A stretch of 46,147 nt of DNA from the NCBI GenBank assembly GCA_964452635.1, contig CAYVMP010000004.1:1-46147 (forward strand), given 5' to 3'. Of this stretch, positions 14,801-22,684 are shown one piece after another. The stretch is from CAYVMP01 sp964452635. Its GTDB lineage: Bacteria; Patescibacteriota; Minisyncoccia; Phycocordibacterales; DATDWN01. The position numbers and the translations under genes are program-made. The notes beneath the pieces were generated by a model. That model did no database searches. It was not told the origin of the DNA and was given only the letters and a program-made list of their open reading frames with translations. Every line of letters starts with the position of its first letter. Position 1 is the first letter of the stretch.

Positions 14801-17484
14801 TTATCTACTCTCCATCCTTTTTCGATGCTCATCCGTATTCAACTCCCCACACTTCTTGAATTTTTTACCACTTCCGCAGAAACATTCATCGTTTCGGCCG
14901 ATTTTCTCACCTGTTGGAGTACGGTCGGACGGTCTGTCGGACTGAACGGGTGCTTCGGTCGTGAGTGCATCCGCACCTTCGCGAGTTTCGACAAGTCTCT
15001 TCGGTTCATCATTCAGAAACACTGCACTTGATTGAATCTGTGGGATAAGTTTTAGAATTTCCTGCTCGACTGACGCTTGCATTTCCTTAAAAATTCGAAG
15101 ACCTTCGTGTTTATATTCAACGAGCGGATCACGCTGACCATATGCGCGCAAATTTACGGATGATCGCATGTAATCCATCACCTCCAAGTGTTCGATCCAG
15201 AACATATCAATCGTTTGTAATATTACGCGACGAAGTGCTTCGATATACCCACCATCTGCATTTGCGATTTTCTCTTCAATTATTTTCTTCTCCCCTTCCT
15301 CTGCGTGTTCAGCAATCTGACGAATGTATTCGATAACAGTTTCCTGTGAGCCAAGCAAAATATCATGTCGACGAGCGTACATTATTTTGCGTTGGAAGTT
15401 GAGAACATCGTCGAATTCAAGCACATGTTTACGTGCATCAAAGTTAAATCCTTCTATTTTCTGCTGAGCACTTTCGAGTGAGCGTGTAATGAGACGATTT
15501 TCAATAGGTTCATCATCTTTCATACCGAGCTTACCCATGATATTTTTAATTCCCTCACCACCGAACACACGCATGAGATGGTCCTCAAGAGAAACGAAAA
15601 ATTGTGTCTCTCCCGGATCACCCTGACGTCCCGATCGTCCTCGNNNNNNNNNNNNNNNNNNNNNNNNNNNNNNNNNNNNNNNNNNNNNNNNNNNNNNNNN
15701 NNNNNNNNNNNNNNNNNNNNNNNNNNNNNNNNNNNNNNNNNNNCGAAAAATTGTGTCTCTCCCGGATCACCCTGACGTCCCGATCGTCCTCGCAATTGAT
15801 TGTCGATACGACGTGCATCATGACGCTCAGTTCCAAGCACAAAGAGACCACCGAGTGACTTCACCTCCTCGTACATTTCGGGACTTCCCGGATTTCCACC
15901 AAGTTTGATGTCCACACCTCGTCCTGCAAGGTTGGTCGCAATCGTGACTGCTTTTTTCTTGCCAGCTTGAGCAATAATCTCACCCTCTCGTGAGTGATTT
16001 TTTGCATTCAATACCTCGTGAGGTATTCCCTGTGCGGTCAAATACTCAGACAACAATTCATTCTTGGTAATTGATGCAGTACCAACGAGCACTGGTTGCC
16101 CCTTCACATATCGCTCCTTGACCTCTCGTGCAACCGCTTTGAATTTTCCTGTTTCCGTTTGAAATATAAGATCGTTATTGTCTTTTCGTATCGCAGGTCG
16201 ATGTGTTGGCACTTGAAATACCGACAGACCGTATACTTTGTAGAACTCCTCACTCGATGTTTCTGCTGTTCCTGTCATACCACCGAGTTTGGAGTACAGT
16301 CTGAAATAGTTTTGAAATGTAATTGACGCAAATGTTTTGGATTCCTTCTGAACTGTTACGTGCTCTTTTGCTTCTATTGCCTGATGCAATCCCTCTGACC
16401 ATCTTCGCCCCGGTTGAAGACGCCCAGTAAATTCATCGACGATAACAATCTCGTCACCCTGCTCACCACTCTTCACAACATAGTCCTTGTCTTTCTGGTA
16501 GAGAGCGTGTGCGCGAACAGCAGTTTCAAGATGGTGCACGAACTTGATTCCCTTTTCTGTATACATGTTTTCAATGCCCAATATTTCCTCTACACGACTA
16601 ATACCCGCATCAGTGAGTGAAATAGTTTTGAATTTTTCATCTTTTGTATAGTGTTCACCCTCATCAAGTTTTCGTGCAATATCTGCAAACTGACGGTACA
16701 AATCCCCCGACTCAGATGCAGGTGCAGAAATGATAAGTGGTGTTCGTGCTTCATCAATAAGAATCGAATCGATTTCATCGATAAGTGCGAAGTTATGTCC
16801 TCGCTGTCGAAGACGAGACTGTTCATACTCTATATTGTCACGCAAATAATCAAAACCAAATTCATTGTTCGTTCCGTATGTAATATCTGTTGCGTATGCA
16901 TCACGTCGAGTTACTGGTCGAAGAAATTCATTTACAACTTTAAATGAACCGAGAGTATCTCGCTCTGTATCGAGTTCACGATGAAGTGGATCATACACGA
17001 ATGATTCATCGTGGTTGAGAATTCCCACCGATACCCCAAGGAATGAATAGATTTGTCCCATCCACACAGCGTCACGTCGTGAGAGATAGTCGTTCACAGT
17101 GACAACATGCACACCCTTTCCAGTAAGTGCATTCAGATACGCAGGCAATGTTGCAACGAGTGTTTTACCCTCTCCCGTACGCATTTCTGCAATACCACTT
17201 TGATGTAGGATAATTCCACCGAGCATCTGTACATCGAAATGTCTCTGTCCGAGTGTACGACGCGACGCCTCACGCACCACAGCAAAAGCCTCAGGCAAAA
17301 GCGCATCAAGTGTTTCGCCTTTTTCTAGACGATTTTTGAACTCAACAGTCTTTGCTTTTAAATCCACGTCTGAGAGAGCAGAAATCGCCCCTTCGAGGCT
17401 ATTAATTGTGTTTACGATTGGTTGAATTTTCGAGAGAATCCTCTCCGAATCAGAGCCTATTATTTTTTGTATAAATGAAAACAT
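14801..17484 (-). CDS. secA: Preprotein translocase ATPase SecA (intact; interrupted only by an assembly gap)
   Basis: SecA drives proteins through SecYEG. The N-terminal part has LGGIILHQSGIAEM, Walker A GEGKT and the DEID box (DEVD in most SecAs); NLAGRGVDIKLGG and RGRSGRQGDPG lie in the second motor domain. The tail has the SEC-C motif CFCGSGKKFKKC, but the next residue is G, where H or C normally gives the fourth zinc ligand. The frame seems broken at 15644-15743, but 49 bp before the N run are repeated after it. Deleting 100 N and one copy leaves 2535 nt, exactly 845 codons, and joins GETQFF to VSLEDHLMRVFGG, so the gene encodes 844 residues. An extended -10 (TGGTAGAAT) lies 9 nt before the ATG. 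Confidence 0.95.
15595..15643. repeat. 49-bp contig-end overlap, copy 1
   Basis: These 49 bases are identical to 15744-15792 on the other side of the N run. They are the same secA sequence read twice at two contig ends, not a biological duplication. Confidence 0.93.
15644..15743. other. Scaffold gap (100 N) inside secA
   Basis: The gap is exactly 100 N, a conventional placeholder. The contigs overlap by 49 bp, so no sequence is missing here. Confidence 0.95.
15744..15792. repeat. 49-bp contig-end overlap, copy 2
   Basis: Exact copy of 15595-15643. Merging the two copies restores the secA frame. Confidence 0.93.
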
Positions 17485-17493
17485 TGTTGTGCC

Positions 17494-17502
17494 ATTCTAC
17501 CA
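17494..17502 (-). promoter_or_regulatory. secA extended -10 promoter
   Basis: TGGTAGAAT reads as an extended -10 element on the minus strand. No clear -35 box is present. Transcription would start near 17487, about 3 nt before the ATG at 17484. Confidence 0.5.
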
Positions 17503-17510
17503 TATAATAC

Positions 17511-17542
17511 AAAACCTCGCACATATTACTGTGCGAGGTTTT
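17511..17542. terminator. Terminator of the lysine-rich peptide gene
   Basis: A 13-bp perfect stem (17511-17523 with 17530-17542) with a TATTAC loop ends in T4 on both strands. It lies 16 nt past the stop of the small gene and directly upstream of the secA promoter. Confidence 0.85.
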
Positions 17543-17558
17543 GTTCACCGAGAGAAGA

Positions 17559-17624
17559 CTATTTTCGCTTCTTTGTAGCTTTCTTCTTTGGTGCTGCTTT
17601 CTTTGCTTTCTTTTTTGCTGCCAT
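17559..17624 (-). CDS. 21-residue lysine/alanine-rich basic peptide
   Basis: The frame runs ATG to TAG and encodes MAAKKKAKKAAPKKK then ATKKRK, with 12 lysines and one arginine in 21 residues. This composition resembles the tails of histone H1-like and HU-like nucleoid proteins. A dedicated terminator follows after 16 nt, which supports a real transcription unit. No Shine-Dalgarno is visible. It may bind DNA, RNA or the ribosome; there is no domain to decide. It could also be a degenerate remnant of a longer histone-like protein. The gene is too short to be certain without expression or conservation data. Confidence 0.55.
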   Translation of the reverse strand: MAAKKKAKKAAPKKKATKKRK

Positions 17625-17777
17625 TGTATTTGTAGTCACACATGTTTTGTTTGCAAACACATGCGACAAAAATTATTTTTATAAGTTTGTGATGAACTAA
17701 TAAATTTTTTCATCACTCCGACCTGTGTTAATTATCGTACATAAAAAAATTACACGCAAATATTTTTTACTAAAAAG

Positions 17778-17786
17778 TGTGGATAA
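17778..17786 (-). promoter_or_regulatory. Single perfect DnaA-box sequence
   Basis: TTATCCACA occurs on the minus strand in an A/T-rich intergenic stretch. Only one perfect box is visible here and no dnaA or dnaN is nearby, so an origin is not supported. Confidence 0.2.
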
Positions 17787-17814
17787 CTTTTTTTTATTTT
17801 CATCTTCGAAAAAT

Positions 17815-17848
17815 AAATTTAAAAAACATACATATGTTTTTTAAATTT
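17815..17848. repeat. 16-bp A/T-only inverted repeat
   Basis: The arms 17815-17830 and 17833-17848 are perfect inverted copies separated by CA. The element is entirely A/T apart from one C or G per arm and the central C. It lies in the noncoding stretch 17625-17870, upstream of the lysine-rich peptide gene. It could extrude as a cruciform or be a protein-binding site; no known terminator pattern fits. Confidence 0.4.
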
Positions 17849-17869
17849 AAATTCCATATTTTGTATTAA

Positions 17870-17996
17870 ATAAAAAATCACCCATCTTACTTTTTAGGTG
17901 ATTTGAGAGCTTGCATCGAAACATGGTTAGTGGTGGCGAGCCTCCAACAAATATCATTTGTGAGTGCGACCACTAACCATGTTTCAAAACAACATA
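17870..17996 (-). ncRNA. Candidate small hairpin RNA of unknown family
   Basis: A transcript of about 127 nt is predicted between a promoter (18003-18030) and a terminator (17872-17904). Its core is a 17-bp perfect stem, GAAACATGGTTAGTGGT pairing with its complement (17983-17967 with 17934-17918). Inside is an asymmetric 7/12-nt bubble and a 6-bp apical stem ACAAAT/ATTTGT with a GAT loop. There is no convincing reading frame; the best is an 8-codon ATG frame. A long hairpin with a central bubble recalls 6S RNA, but the RNA is shorter and the apical arm is very small. The bubble-apical part contains TGATATTTGTTGG, complementary to 13 nt of the neighbouring transcript at 18080-18092. The family is not recognised. 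Confidence 0.5.
17872..17904 (-). terminator. Terminator of the candidate small RNA
   Basis: An 8-bp stem (17875-17882 with 17897-17904) with a 14-nt loop runs into a T6 tract on the minus strand. Confidence 0.6.
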
Positions 17997-18002
17997 CCTA
18001 CT

Positions 18003-18030
18003 ATCATACAACCTCTACACAAAAACTCAA
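18003..18030 (-). promoter_or_regulatory. Promoter of the candidate small RNA
   Basis: TTGAGT (18030-18025), a 16-bp spacer and TATGAT (18008-18003) predict a start near 17996, just before the hairpin. Confidence 0.55.
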
Positions 18031-18050
18031 GTACACTAAACATCATCCAA

Positions 18051-18080
18051 AAGTAAAACCGCCCGAGGGCGGTTTTACTT
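18051..18080. terminator. Strong bidirectional terminator
   Basis: AAGTAAAACCGCCC (18051-18064) pairs with its exact complement (18067-18080) around GA. The G/C core and T4 after it fit a strong rho-independent terminator. On the minus strand it ends the short unit that begins near 18149. Confidence 0.85.
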
Positions 18081-18098
18081 GATATTTGTTGGTTGTGG

Positions 18099-18149
18099 CT
18101 AATTACATTTTTGTTTAAGTAAACTTATCCAATCCTGTACCACACTCAC
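18099..18149 (-). CDS. Putative leaderless 16-residue ORF
   Basis: A GTG at 18149 begins MSVVQDWISLLKQKCN, ending at TAG. The GTG is at the predicted transcription start of a consensus-like promoter (TATAAT ends at 18156), and a strong terminator follows 19 nt after the stop. The unit is therefore complete, but the peptide is too short for recognition. The RNA may act instead as a noncoding transcript: just after the stop it carries CCAACAAATATCA, complementary to the hairpin RNA encoded at 17870-17996. Confidence 0.3.
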   Translation of the reverse strand: MSVVQDWISLLKQKCN

Positions 18150-18155
18150 CCCTGT

Positions 18156-18184
18156 ATTATATCATATTTGAATTTTAAATGCAA
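18156..18184 (-). promoter_or_regulatory. Promoter of the short unit at 18149-18051
   Basis: TTGCAT (18184-18179), 17 bp and TATAAT (18161-18156). It lies just inside the contig end next to the second gap, and predicts a start near 18149. Confidence 0.65.
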
Positions 18185-18194
18185 CTGTGGAAAA

Positions 18195-18294
18195 NNNNNN
18201 NNNNNNNNNNNNNNNNNNNNNNNNNNNNNNNNNNNNNNNNNNNNNNNNNNNNNNNNNNNNNNNNNNNNNNNNNNNNNNNNNNNNNNNNNNNNNN
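18195..18294. other. Scaffold gap (100 N) that truncates the second O-antigen ligase gene
   Basis: This is also a 100-N placeholder, but the flanks share no overlap. The true missing length is unknown and probably includes the end of the ligase gene. Confidence 0.9.
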
Positions 18295-19754
18295 GCGAGA
18301 TTTTTATCTGGACCACCTACCTGCTGTGGAGTAATCGCTTGAATCAATGTCTGTCCTGCGTAGATAGCGGGTACATTCACGAAATACACCATCGCAACTG
18401 TTGCAATACACACGAGTGGAAATACAAGGTAGTGCGCAACGTCGGCACTCACAGGTTTTGCCTTTTCATGTGTGTGGTGATGCACCTCCTCACGTGAATG
18501 TGCATACGCGAGAATAGAGAAGAACATGATGTAACTAATCAAGTTATCGAAGACGAATATATTGTGAAATATATACGCTGAGATAAGTCCAGTGAGAACA
18601 CTTTTCTCAGGTACAGACAGTGTGCTTTTCTTCCTCCAGATATAGTAGAAGAGAGCAACATAGAGAAGTGCGTATGAAGCAAACCCGAGAATTCCACCAG
18701 CAATCAACCAATCGAGAAATACATTGTGTGTTCGATCAAACCACTGCTCCTGACCAAACATTCGAGGGTTATAGTTTTTATTGAATACAAAGTTAAAATT
18801 TTCCTGTCCCCACCCAAGAATCGGATGTTCTTTGATTCCCTCAAGTGCCATTGGCCATACATAGTATCGTCCCTGAGATTTAATTTCCTGAGTACTCAGT
18901 GATGCAAATCGAGACAATACAGGACTCGTCTGAACGAAATGTGTATTTCGAATTCCAAGGAAAATAAGAACTACGAGTGCAATACCTCCGAGGAGTCTGT
19001 ACCCGTACGTACGCATTTTCTTGTGCTCCTTTTCCTTCCACACAATCAACATACCCATGAGAATCAGACCACCAATCAAACCGAGAATCGCACCTCGAGT
19101 TGCTGTGAAGTACAATATACATACCTCAAAAAGCGCGACAACCAGATAATACCATGAGTGCCATGTTGCCTTACTGTCAGGTTTTGTCTTCTGTACGTAC
19201 ATATATATACAGAGGAAAATATGAATAACGAGATAAATTGCAAGATACGCTGAGTTTCCGAATGTAGCATCGAGACGAACACCTCCTTGGTTGATAACTG
19301 CTTTGCCGGCAAGCTGTAAAACACCGTACAGAGAAATCAAAATACTTGCACCAATAGATACATTGAAGAATTGATTCCATCGACGTGTATCAAACACACT
19401 CGATGCAACTATATAATAGAGTGCAAGGTGAATAAGGAGTACGAAACCTTCCATTCGTTCGTAGTTACTCCACAGACTCTTGTATGGATTTACACCACTC
19501 ACATCTGCAATAAACAATACCCCTAAAAACCCAAGTACTGCCCACGAAATCCATGAGCGCTTTGGACGATATTCTGGAGCAATAAACGCAAGCGCCACAT
19601 ACACACCAAACAATATCTCGACAATAATTCTAAACGCAAAACCCTTTCCCGAAATAAACGGGAAAAACATTGAATTCGAAACAAAAAAAGGAATAAATGG
19701 TATTAAAAATAAACCCCCAACTACTACGTACTTCAAAATTGTGTTAATCTTCAT
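18295..19754 (-). CDS. O-antigen ligase (Wzy_C)-like membrane protein, C-terminus lost in gap
   Basis: About 486 residues are visible. They form some 12 hydrophobic helices with TATRGAILGLIGG and, in the periplasmic loop, GRYYVWPMALEGIKEHPILGWGQENF and RTHNVFLDWL, which are the conserved arginine, G-x-G and H-N positions of the O-antigen ligase superfamily. These enzymes join or polymerise lipid-linked glycans at the outer face of the membrane. The sequence ends at a gap after GGPDKNL; relatives, including the ligase at 1654-4023, continue with a TPR tail, which may be in the missing DNA. The short frame visible beyond the gap cannot be assigned to it. The ATG at 19754 lies exactly 6 nt beyond TATACT, so the mRNA is probably leaderless. 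It is divergent from the sugar cluster. Confidence 0.85.
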
Positions 19755-19760
19755 ACGAAG

Positions 19761-19789
19761 AGTATAAAGCTGTATATAATAAAAAGCAA
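19761..19789 (-). promoter_or_regulatory. Promoter of the second O-antigen ligase gene (leaderless)
   Basis: TTGCTT (19789-19784), 17 bp and TATACT (19766-19761) put the start at the A of the ATG at 19754. On the other strand TATAAT (19775-19780) lies in its spacer and could serve fcl, with a leader of about 7 nt. The two divergent promoters overlap. Confidence 0.65.
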
Positions 19790-19793
19790 GAAA

Positions 19794-20744
19794 ATGAAAG
19801 AGAAAAACATTAATTTAAAGAACAAAAGAATACTTTTGACTGGAGGAAATGGATTCGTTGGGCAAAAAGTGTACGAGGAATTAATAAATCGTGGTGCAGA
19901 TAAAAAAAATATTTTCATCACAACGAGCAAACAACACGATTTACGTGAATTAAAAAATGTCCGCAAAGTAGTTGCTGACAAACACATCGTTATACACCTC
20001 GCCGCACGTGTTGGTGGTATTGGATACAACCGTGAATACCCCGGTACACTACTCTATGATAATGCACTCATGGGAATCCATCTTATTGAGGAATCTCGCA
20101 AAGCAGGTGTGGAGAAGTTTGTACAAATAGGAACTGTATGTGCATATCCAAAGGTGCCGAAACACATTCCCTTTTTAGAAACTGATTTGTGGTCGGGGTA
20201 TCCAGAAGAAACAAACGCACCGTACGGACTTTCAAAACTTATCCTCCTTGAAATGTTACGCGCATACAGAAAACAATATAATTTTAATGGAATTTATTTA
20301 CTACCTACAAATATATATGGTCCCGGTGATAACTTTGATCCAGAATCATCGCATGTAATACCTGCTCTCATCAAAAAATTTATCGAGGCAAAAGAAAACA
20401 AAAAATCCGAAGTTGTAGTGTGGGGTACCGGCACTGCAAGTCGAGAATTTATATATGTATGTGATGTCGCGAAAGCAATCGTTGATGCAACAATAAAATA
20501 CAATGGCGTTGAACCTGTGAATATTGGTAGTCAAAATGAAATCAAAATAAAGAAATTAGTAACCCTTATAGCAAAACTTACTGGGTTTAAAGGGAAAATA
20601 GTATGGGACAGTACGAAACCAGATGGTCAACCACGTAGAAAACTTGATGTGGCACGTGCACAAAAAGAATTCGGTTTTGTGGCTCAAACTGATTTTGAAA
20701 CTGGATTACAGGAAGCTATCAAGTGGTATTTACAAAACCGATAA
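19794..20744 (+). CDS. fcl: GDP-L-fucose synthase
   Basis: This 316-residue short-chain dehydrogenase has the NAD(P) motif TGGNGFVG at residues 16-23, HLAARVGGIGYNREYP, a YGLSK catalytic Tyr-x3-Lys and the KPDGQPRRKLD segment that marks GDP-fucose synthetases (WcaG/Fcl). It epimerises and reduces GDP-4-keto-6-deoxy-mannose to GDP-L-fucose. gmd, the preceding pathway step, begins 22 nt downstream, and a GT11 fucosyltransferase lies at 32777-33523. No Shine-Dalgarno is visible. It is the first gene of the plus-strand polysaccharide locus. Confidence 0.93.
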   Translation: MKEKNINLKNKRILLTGGNGFVGQKVYEELINRGADKKNIFITTSKQHDLRELKNVRKVVADKHIVIHLAARVGGIGYNREYPGTLLYDNALMGIHLIEESRKAGVEKFVQIGTVCAYPKVPKHIPFLETDLWSGYPEETNAPYGLSKLILLEMLRAYRKQYNFNGIYLLPTNIYGPGDNFDPESSHVIPALIKKFIEAKENKKSEVVVWGTGTASREFIYVCDVAKAIVDATIKYNGVEPVNIGSQNEIKIKKLVTLIAKLTGFKGKIVWDSTKPDGQPRRKLDVARAQKEFGFVAQTDFETGLQEAIKWYLQNR

Positions 20745-20766
20745 CAGGGGTAAACTTTCTACTATT

Positions 20767-21816
20767 ATGACAAAAATAAAAAAAGCCCTCATTACAGGCA
20801 TCACCGGACAAGACGGATCATATCTCGCCGAGTTACTTCTTAAAAAAGGATATGAGGTTCATGGAATCATGCGACGAGCAAGCACATTCAACACAAAAAG
20901 AATCAATCATATCTACCAAGATAAACACGACACCAACAAAAAACTTTTTCTTCATTATGGAGATTTGTCAGACAGTAGTAATATTTCCAAACTAATACAG
21001 AAAATCCGACCTCACGAAATATACAATCTCGGGGCACAAAGCCACGTTCGAGTTAGCTTTGATGTTCCAGAATATACAACAGACATTACAGCACTCGGAA
21101 CACTTCGTATTCTTGAAGCAATAAAAAACATTGATCCAACAATCAAATTCTACCAAGCTGGATCATCTGAAATGTTTGGCAAAGTAATGGAAATTCCTCA
21201 GAAAGAAACGACGCCTTTCTACCCACGATCTCCATATGGATGTGCGAAGGTTTTTGCTCATTTCATTACTCAGAATTACAGAGAAAGTTATAATATTTTT
21301 GCAGTCAATGGCATACTCTTTAACCATGAGTCACCTCGAAGAGGAGAAACATTTGTTACAAAGAAAATCACTCGAGGACTCGTTCGTATTAAGGCAGGAA
21401 TTGAAGAGAAGTTATATCTTGGTAATTTAGAAGCAAAACGTGACTGGGGATATTCAAAGGATTACGTCGAAGGAATGTGGAAAATGCTTCAAGCAAAAAA
21501 GGCAGATGACTATGTACTTGCAACAGGAGAAACACACACCGTGAGAGAATTCATAACTGAAGCAAGCAAGCTACTTGGAATGAACATTGTCTGGAAAGGA
21601 AAAGGTACTAAGGAAAAAGGAATTGATACTCATACAGGTAAAACAATTATTGAAATTGATCCTGAATATTTCCGTCCAACAGAAGTAGATATTCTCATCG
21701 GTGATCCTTCGAAAGCAGAAAAGAAACTTGGCTGGAAACCAAAAACCACTTTCAAAGAATTAGTGAGAATTATGATGGAAGTAGATGCGAGTGAACACAA
21801 TATACGCCTTACCTAG
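20767..21816 (+). CDS. gmd: GDP-mannose 4,6-dehydratase
   Basis: The 349-residue protein has the Gmd signature TGITGQDGSYLAELLL, the RRASTFNTKRI substrate loop, YNLGAQSHV, SSEMFG, a YGCAK catalytic pair and FNHESPRRGETFVTKKI. It converts GDP-D-mannose to GDP-4-keto-6-deoxy-D-mannose, the substrate of Fcl encoded just upstream. The ATG at 20767 is chosen because the family N-terminus begins there; the open frame extends upstream to 20623 inside fcl in another frame. Together with fcl it provides a complete two-step route to GDP-L-fucose. Confidence 0.95.
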   Translation: MTKIKKALITGITGQDGSYLAELLLKKGYEVHGIMRRASTFNTKRINHIYQDKHDTNKKLFLHYGDLSDSSNISKLIQKIRPHEIYNLGAQSHVRVSFDVPEYTTDITALGTLRILEAIKNIDPTIKFYQAGSSEMFGKVMEIPQKETTPFYPRSPYGCAKVFAHFITQNYRESYNIFAVNGILFNHESPRRGETFVTKKITRGLVRIKAGIEEKLYLGNLEAKRDWGYSKDYVEGMWKMLQAKKADDYVLATGETHTVREFITEASKLLGMNIVWKGKGTKEKGIDTHTGKTIIEIDPEYFRPTEVDILIGDPSKAEKKLGWKPKTTFKELVRIMMEVDASEHNIRLT

Positions 21817-21823
21817 TAATCTC

Positions 21824-21851
21824 TTTCAAAAAAGCGTCTTTGTGATATACT
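21824..21851 (+). promoter_or_regulatory. Promoter of the ABC exporter genes (leaderless)
   Basis: TTTCAA (21824-21829), 16 bp and TATACT (21846-21851), with TG at the extended -10 position. The predicted start near 21858 touches the ATG at 21859. Confidence 0.6.
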
Positions 21852-21858
21852 TACCGTC

Positions 21859-22677
21859 ATGACGACTACTATTATCCGTCCCAAAAAAACCTTTAGTTTA
21901 GAGGATGTGAGAGAAATATGGCGATACAAAGAATTACTCTTTTTCTTTGTCTGGAGGGATTTTAAGGTACGATATAAACAAACAGCGATCGGTATTTCGT
22001 GGGCGATTATCCAACCCTTTCTTTCGATGGTTGTTTTTAGTTTATTTTTTGGAACACTTATTCACGTCCCTTCTGATGGAATACCTTATCCAATCTTTGT
22101 GTACACAGGACTTTTGTTCTGGCAATTTTTCTCATCATCACTTTCTGAAACATCAAACTCACTTCTCTCAAACCGTTCAATCATTACCAAAGTGTACTTC
22201 CCTCGACTCATTCTGCCGATTGCGGGAGTTGCTGTTCAGTTTGTAGATTTTTTTGTCGCATCAATTGTATTAGTTGGTCTCATGGTGTATTACGGATTTA
22301 CACCGCACCTTTCAGGTCTCTATATTATTCCACTCCTCCTTGCAATCGCATTCTTGGCAGCAGTTGGAGGTGGTATGGTACTTGCATCAATCAACGTCAA
22401 ATACCGTGATGTACGCTACATACTTCCCTATTTCATACAGTTAATGCTTTTCTTGACACCTGTCATTTATCCACCATCAATCGCAGGAAACTACTCATGG
22501 ATTCTTGCATTCAACCCAATGACTGGAGTGATCAAAGGCGCACGTGGTGCACTCCTCGGAACAGAACCTGTGAATTGGCTCCTCCTGTCAATCTCTCTTG
22601 GAGCTGTTGCGTTTATATTTATTCTTGGATTATATATGTTCAAAAAAACAGAGCGATACTTTGCAGATATTGTATAA
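21859..22677 (+). CDS. ABC-2 type polysaccharide export permease (Wzm/TagG-like)
   Basis: The 272-residue protein has a cytoplasmic N-terminus with IWRYKELLFFFVWRDFKVRYKQT, then about six transmembrane helices, including GISWAIIQPFLSMVVFSLFFG and a conserved NVKYRDVRYILPY loop. These are hallmarks of the ABC-2 permeases that export completed O-antigen, capsule or teichoic-acid chains. The cognate ATPase starts 7 nt downstream. The gene has its own promoter with no 5' leader, so export genes can be transcribed independently of fcl-gmd. Confidence 0.92.
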   Translation: MTTTIIRPKKTFSLEDVREIWRYKELLFFFVWRDFKVRYKQTAIGISWAIIQPFLSMVVFSLFFGTLIHVPSDGIPYPIFVYTGLLFWQFFSSSLSETSNSLLSNRSIITKVYFPRLILPIAGVAVQFVDFFVASIVLVGLMVYYGFTPHLSGLYIIPLLLAIAFLAAVGGGMVLASINVKYRDVRYILPYFIQLMLFLTPVIYPPSIAGNYSWILAFNPMTGVIKGARGALLGTEPVNWLLLSISLGAVAFIFILGLYMFKKTERYFADIV

Positions 22678-22684
22678 CACAACC

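Noticed and set aside
15520..17484. secA as a truncated pseudogene or two separate genes
   Set aside because: The break is caused by an N run and a duplicated 49-bp contig end; the merged frame is intact.
17562..17580. Similarity of the lysine-rich gene to the AAGAAAGCTACGAAG repeat unit
   Set aside because: The match follows from lysine, alanine and threonine codons and lacks the CTTCGCT half and the dyad.
17778..17786. Replication origin in the A/T-rich region with a perfect DnaA box
   Set aside because: Only one perfect box is present, with no dnaA, dnaN or box cluster. Another single box at 4101-4109, in the flank of the rnpB terminator, shows that isolated boxes occur by chance.
17918..17983. 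The 17-bp inverted repeat as a CRISPR repeat or transposon end
   Set aside because: There are only two copies, inverted and 32 nt apart, with no spacer array or transposase, and the promoter and terminator favour a hairpin RNA.
18162..18194. The short frame beyond the second gap as the true C-terminus of the O-antigen ligase
   Set aside because: The N length is a placeholder, so the frame across the gap is meaningless, and the segment fits a promoter.
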